From BD2-11 sp965221785 (lineage in GTDB: Bacteria > Gemmatimonadota > Gemmatimonadetes > Longimicrobiales > Gaopeijiaceae), in assembly GCA_965221785.1 (NCBI GenBank), contig CBDCSR010000003.1:992001-1056000 (forward strand): a stretch of DNA of 64,000 nucleotides. Direction: 5' to 3'. Both the position numbers and the translations under genes were made by a program. Shown piece by piece: positions 60,295-64,000 of the stretch. Position 1 is the first letter of the stretch. Every line of letters starts with the position of its first letter. Under the pieces are notes generated by a model that was not told the DNA's origin, ran no database searches, and worked only from the letters and a program-made list of their open reading frames with translations.

Positions 60295-61049
60295 TGGCCG
60301 AGAGCACGTTCAGGGTCTGGAGAGGGGACGGGGAGACCGGGGGATTCCAGGACTACACCATCGAGACCACCACGGGGATGGTGGTGCTCGACGCGGTCCA
60401 CAGGATCCAGGCCGAGCAGGCGAACGACCTGGCGGTGCGCTGGAACTGCAAGGCGGGCCGCTGCGGATCGTGTTCCGCCGAGGTGAACGGCATGCCCAAG
60501 CTCATGTGCATGACCCGCCTGAGCGACCTCCCCATGGACGAGCCGGTCACCATCGAGCCCATGAAGGCCTTCCCGCTGGTGCGCGATCTGGTCACCGACG
60601 TCTCCTGGAACTACCGCGTGAAGGAGAATATCGACGCCTTCCAGCCCCGAGAGCCCGACCATGAGGACGGCACCTGGGAGATCTTCCAGGAGGACGTCGA
60701 CCGGGTGATGGAGTTCCGCAAGTGCATCGAATGCTTCCTGTGCCAGGACGTATGTCACGTGCTCAGGGACCACCAACTGCACGAGGAGTTCGTCGGGCCG
60801 CGCTACATGGTGCATGTGGCGGCGCTGGAGATGCATCCGCTCGACACCGGGGACCGGCTCGAGACCCTGCGCAAGGACCAGGGCGTGGGCTACTGCAACA
60901 TCACCAAGTGCTGTACCAAGGTGTGTCCGGAGAGCATCACCATCACCGACAACGCCATCATCCCCCTCAAGGAGCGCGTCGTGGACAGGGCGTACGACCC
61001 CCTGGCGAAGCTCCTTCGGGTTGTCCGGAGAAAAGGCACGCCGGCCTGA
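60294..61049 (+). CDS. sdhB: Succinate dehydrogenase iron-sulfur subunit
   Basis: 251 residues from the ATG at 60294. The 2Fe-2S cluster ligands are Cys52, Cys57, Cys60 and Cys72 (NCKAGRCGSC ... LMCM). The C-terminal half carries the 4Fe-4S motif CIECFLCQDVC and the third cluster motif CNITKCCTKVCPE. It links the flavin in SdhA to quinone at SdhC. All expected cysteines are present. Confidence 0.96.
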   Translation: MAESTFRVWRGDGETGGFQDYTIETTTGMVVLDAVHRIQAEQANDLAVRWNCKAGRCGSCSAEVNGMPKLMCMTRLSDLPMDEPVTIEPMKAFPLVRDLVTDVSWNYRVKENIDAFQPREPDHEDGTWEIFQEDVDRVMEFRKCIECFLCQDVCHVLRDHQLHEEFVGPRYMVHVAALEMHPLDTGDRLETLRKDQGVGYCNITKCCTKVCPESITITDNAIIPLKERVVDRAYDPLAKLLRVVRRKGTPA

Positions 61050-61070
61050 CCCGCGCGGGTCGTTCGCGAC

Positions 61071-62492
61071 ATGTCCCGGCGGACCGGCGGACGCCCCTTC
61101 GACCGCAGCATCGTAGAGGGGCCGGTCCCGCTCGCGGTCTGGATGCTCGCGTGGCCGACCATGCTGCAGAACGTGATCGCCGGCATGCAGGGCGTGGTCG
61201 GCCATGCCATGGTCGGCAACTACGTGGGCTACGCGGGCAACGCCGCCATCGGCGTGTCCTCGCAGATCTACCTCGTCGTGATCACCTTCGTCTCCTCGCT
61301 GTTCACGGGGATGGGCATTCTCGTGGCCCGTTTCGCCGGCGCGGGAGACAGGGACAAGGTCAATCGGACCGTCTACCAGGCCTTCCTTACTGCCGCGGCT
61401 CTGTCCATCGGCGTCGTCGCGCCCCTCGGGTACTTCCTCGCTCCCTCTCTGCTGGGGCTGGTGCGCGCGACCGCGGAAGTCCAGCAGGAAGCGCTCCCGT
61501 ACCTGCGCATTCTCTTCGTCTTCAGCTTCGGCACCATGATGTTCTTCATGGCCGGAGGCGCCTTCCGCGCGGCCGGGGACGCGCGAACGCCACTCCGTCT
61601 CGGCGTGGCCCTCACCCTTCTCAACATCATCTTCAGCGTGATCCTGATCCGTGGCCTGGGGCCCATCCCCTCCTTCGGCACCGCGGGCGCGGCGATGGGC
61701 AGCGTGATCTCAGGGGTGATCGTGAGCGGGTACGTCCTGTGGCTGCTCCTCTCGCACAGAACCGTCGTCTCCTTCGAACGCGGCATGTCGCTGGCCCCGG
61801 ACTGGGGCATCATCCGCCAACTGTTCCGCTTCGGACTCCCTGCCGGTATCCAGGGCGTGGTCATGAACCTCGGCGGCGTGCTGCTGCTCCGCTTCATCGG
61901 ATCTCTCGCCCTGAGCGCGGAGGCGCAGGCCGCGTACGCGGTCGGCTACGTTCAGCTGTTCTCGCTCATCACCTGGACCTCGCTGGGTCTGATGGGCGCC
62001 ACGGGGGCTGTCGTGGGACAGAATCTGGGAGCGGGACACCCGGAACGGGCCGTCAAGGGGGTGCGGGTCGCTTCGCGCATCGGCCTGGGGGTCGCCATCG
62101 CGGTGGGAGCCATGTTCCTGCTCGTTCCCGAGGCCCTGCTCTCGATCTTCGGCATGGAAGATCCCAGGGTCGCCGGCCTGGGGGTCCAGCTGCTGGCCTT
62201 CCTGAGCATCTCGGGACTCTTCGTCACCGTTGCCCTCACATACACCGGCGGACTGCAGGGGAGCGGCGACACGCGCAGCCCGCTCTTCATCTCCATCATC
62301 TCCCAGGTGGTGATTCCGCTCGGTCTGTTGGCGATCCTGCAGCAGATGCGCGGGCTTGAGCCCACCGACGTCTGGACGGCGATTCTGCTGGGACACGCGG
62401 CCCGCTGCATCCTGAGCGTGGCGCGCTACCGGCAGGGAAAGTGGCGCGACATCCGAGTCGACATCGAGCCCTCTCCGGCGGGCCGGCGTTAG
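61071..62492 (+). CDS. MATE-family multidrug/metabolite efflux transporter
   Basis: 473 residues from the ATG at 61071, 21 bases after sdhB. Twelve membrane segments are predicted in two halves: the first starts VPLAVWMLAWPTMLQNVIAGM, the second at IIRQLFRFGLPAGIQGVVMNL. GQNLGAGHPERAVKG is the conserved MATE loop. It probably exports cationic or other small molecules using Na+ or H+. The substrate is unknown. It may be co-transcribed with the sdh genes, given the short spacing, but a functional link is not expected. Confidence 0.92.
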   Translation: MSRRTGGRPFDRSIVEGPVPLAVWMLAWPTMLQNVIAGMQGVVGHAMVGNYVGYAGNAAIGVSSQIYLVVITFVSSLFTGMGILVARFAGAGDRDKVNRTVYQAFLTAAALSIGVVAPLGYFLAPSLLGLVRATAEVQQEALPYLRILFVFSFGTMMFFMAGGAFRAAGDARTPLRLGVALTLLNIIFSVILIRGLGPIPSFGTAGAAMGSVISGVIVSGYVLWLLLSHRTVVSFERGMSLAPDWGIIRQLFRFGLPAGIQGVVMNLGGVLLLRFIGSLALSAEAQAAYAVGYVQLFSLITWTSLGLMGATGAVVGQNLGAGHPERAVKGVRVASRIGLGVAIAVGAMFLLVPEALLSIFGMEDPRVAGLGVQLLAFLSISGLFVTVALTYTGGLQGSGDTRSPLFISIISQVVIPLGLLAILQQMRGLEPTDVWTAILLGHAARCILSVARYRQGKWRDIRVDIEPSPAGRR

Positions 62493-62649
62493 CGCGGACG
62501 TCGACCGTCGGCCGGCGCTCCGCTGTTCGCGTGAGCCACGTCCGGGCGTCAGGCGTGCAGGGGTCCCGGGGGTCCGGTCCGGTTCGGAACGCGCCGAATC
62601 GCTGCAGGGTACTATCCGTTTGGAACACTTCTCCCCGACAGGCTCGCGC

Positions 62650-63942
62650 ATGACTTCCCGCCCGCCGGTCCGACCGGCATCCGCCACCACACATCCGGGA
62701 CGCTCGGTTGCGGCGCGGCGCGCGCTCGCGAGATGTGCCTTCTCCGTTTCGACGGCGGCCCTGCTGTGCGTACTGACGCTGGTGTCAGCGACCGCGGCCG
62801 CCGCCCAGGAAACCGGGACCCTGACGGGACGGGTGCTCGAGCAGGACAATTCCCAACCCGTCGCCGATGTCGTCGTGCGCCTGCACGACCTCGGCGTTTC
62901 CACCGTGACCGACGCTGACGGAATGTTCCGTTTCACGGATGTGCCCGAGGGGGCGCACATCCTGGTGGTGGAGCATCTGGCCTATGGCGACCAGTCGCGC
63001 GAAATCGCGGTGAATCCGGGCGAGGATCTTCGCCTCGACGTGCGCCTGTCGCCGCGAACCATCGAACTCGAGCCCCTCGTTGTGGAGGCGGTCACGGAGT
63101 TGGAGCGGAGGAGGATTTCCACCGGCCACTCCATCAACGAAGTCGGGCCGGCGCAGCTCAGCGAGGCCGCCCGCCGCGGACTCGCTCTGTCCGATGTGCT
63201 CGCGCAGCACCTGCCGGGCCTCCGGGTACGCTCCGGGAGAACCGGCTCGTGCGTCGAATACCGCTCCACGTCGGCGCAAGGTGGGTGCAACGACGTGTCG
63301 ATCTACGTCGATGGAGTCCGCTCGGCCGTGCCTTCTCTGCTTTACTTCTCGATGCCGCTCGACGACATCGCGCGTGTAGAGTTGCTGTCGCCCCTGCAGG
63401 CGTCCACCCGGTTCGGCATGGCCGCGGGCGGGGGCGCCCTCCTGGTGGAGACCAAGACGGGGCCGCAGCGCCGACGCGAGGCGGCCAGTGAGGACCTGGT
63501 GAACGGCTTCGACTGGTCTCTGGAGGAGGAGCGCTACGGATGGGAGCGGGTCTTCGCCAGCTCCTTCGTGGGAAACGCGGTCGGCCTGGCGGTCGGGCTC
63601 GGTCTGGCCAACCGCTGCCTCGACATCGATACCGGTATCGGAGGCCTGCGCCCGCGCTGTCCGAGCGTCCTGACGACGAGCACGGGTATCCTGGCGCTGG
63701 CCCTGCCCAGCGCCGCCGGCGGTTTTTCCGCGGGGTGGGCCGGGCAGACCAGCCGCTCCCGGGGACGGTTCCTCCCCGCCGCGCTCGGCAGTGCGATGGC
63801 GGCGACGGCCGGCTACCTCCTCCTGATCGAGGGCAAGAGCAATGAGTCCCGCCCCGCGCAGACGGCGGGGATCGTCCTGCTTACGGTGGGCACGCCGCTC
63901 ATGACTACCGTCGCCGACCGGATCTTCCGCGTTCTGCGCTGA
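62650..63942 (+). CDS. Carboxypeptidase-regulatory and TonB-plug domain protein lacking a barrel
   Basis: 430 residues from the ATG at 62650; a TTG at 62620 is an alternative. A signal peptide ends near 52 (TAAAAQ). Residues 56-135 are a carboxypeptidase regulatory-like beta domain (GTLTGRVLEQDNSQPVADVVV split by turns, TVTDADGMFRFTDVPEG). Residues 140-270 are a TonB-receptor plug domain (LSDVLAQHLPGLRV, VSIYVDGVRS, IARVELLSP, GGGALLVETKTG). The outer-membrane barrel that should follow is absent. Instead the last 130 residues contain three or four hydrophobic, Gly/Ala-rich segments (303-321, 340-365, 375-393, 405-420) and a basic C-terminus. How it is localised and what it binds are unknown. 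Confidence 0.85.
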   Translation: MTSRPPVRPASATTHPGRSVAARRALARCAFSVSTAALLCVLTLVSATAAAAQETGTLTGRVLEQDNSQPVADVVVRLHDLGVSTVTDADGMFRFTDVPEGAHILVVEHLAYGDQSREIAVNPGEDLRLDVRLSPRTIELEPLVVEAVTELERRRISTGHSINEVGPAQLSEAARRGLALSDVLAQHLPGLRVRSGRTGSCVEYRSTSAQGGCNDVSIYVDGVRSAVPSLLYFSMPLDDIARVELLSPLQASTRFGMAAGGGALLVETKTGPQRRREAASEDLVNGFDWSLEEERYGWERVFASSFVGNAVGLAVGLGLANRCLDIDTGIGGLRPRCPSVLTTSTGILALALPSAAGGFSAGWAGQTSRSRGRFLPAALGSAMAATAGYLLLIEGKSNESRPAQTAGIVLLTVGTPLMTTVADRIFRVLR

Positions 63943-63975
63943 AGCCCGACCCGCGGGTCAGCGGCTTCAGCGCAG
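63934..63975 (+). terminator. Long perfect hairpin at the end of the last gene
   Basis: A 13-bp perfect inverted repeat, CTGCGCTGAAGCC (63934-63946) and GGCTTCAGCGCAG (63963-63975). The 16-base loop contains the self-complementary GACCCGCGGGTC. It starts inside the last codons and includes the stop. No U-tract follows before the window ends, so it may be a Rho-assisted or bidirectional terminator. Confidence 0.55.
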
Positions 63976-64000
63976 TCCACGCCCTCAGCGCGGCAGGCTG

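Overview
The window is GC-rich chromosomal DNA from a double-membraned (Gram-negative type) bacterium. Almost all of it is coding: about 57 protein genes, many with GTG or TTG starts, packed into runs where stop and start codons overlap (ATGA, GTGA, TGATG). I see no rRNA, tRNA, CRISPR array, transposase or prophage. The outer-membrane assembly genes, secreted cytochrome and copper proteins, M16 peptidase pair, EF-G paralogue and TonB-plug protein fit Gemmatimonadota (Longimicrobiales/Palauibacter-like). That placement is an inference from gene content; there is no marker RNA here to prove it.

Layout. 1-2.0 kb: the N-terminus of an MlaE-like permease runs off the left edge, followed by a small unknown gene and rho (plus strand). 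2.0-5.5 kb (minus): a secreted three-gene set (c-type cytochrome with a PHM-like copper domain, a Cys-Cys-Trp secreted protein, a MORN-repeat protein) preceded by a phosphoribosyltransferase. 5.7-6.5 kb (plus): two small unknown genes ending at a strong convergent hairpin. 6.5-8.7 kb (minus): YbjN-like protein, PspA and a D-amino-acid transaminase. 8.8-22.6 kb (minus): TlpA thioredoxin, YbbR protein, tsaD, lgt, metallophosphoesterase, Omp85 protein, TamB and uvrA, nearly all translationally coupled. 22.6-28.4 kb (minus): yajC, def, fmt, a TenI-ThiS fusion, thiG, rsmB and a PASTA protein. 28.4-33.6 kb (minus): yebC-family regulator, ruvC, ruvA, ruvB, queA, tgt. 33.7-42.2 kb (minus): mutS, a TonB-domain lipoprotein, cystathionine beta-synthase, ddl, a rhomboid protease and an EF-G paralogue. 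42.4 kb (plus): a lipoprotein cytochrome c. 42.9-50.4 kb (minus): apgM-type phosphoglycerate mutase, an M16 peptidase pair, Nudix hydrolase, ECF sigma factor, anti-sigma factor and holA. 50.6-51.7 kb (plus): a lipoprotein and a DsbA-like protein. 51.8-53.2 kb (minus): fumC. 53.4-64 kb (plus): ketopantoate reductase-like gene, oxidoreductase-SelD fusion, family-5 uracil-DNA glycosylase, sdhC/A/B, a MATE transporter and a carboxypeptidase-regulatory/TonB-plug protein without a barrel.

Together the genes are core housekeeping (termination, DNA repair, tRNA queuosine synthesis, N-terminal formyl-Met processing, thiamine thiazole synthesis) and envelope biogenesis of an aerobic respirer with a succinate dehydrogenase and exported c-type cytochromes. 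No obvious defence or mobile system is present. The most unusual items are the TenI-ThiS fusion with a pair of direct repeats before thiG, an EF-G paralogue with an eroded NKxD motif, the barrel-less plug protein, the cytochrome-PHM protein, and two palindromes between the sigma and anti-sigma genes.
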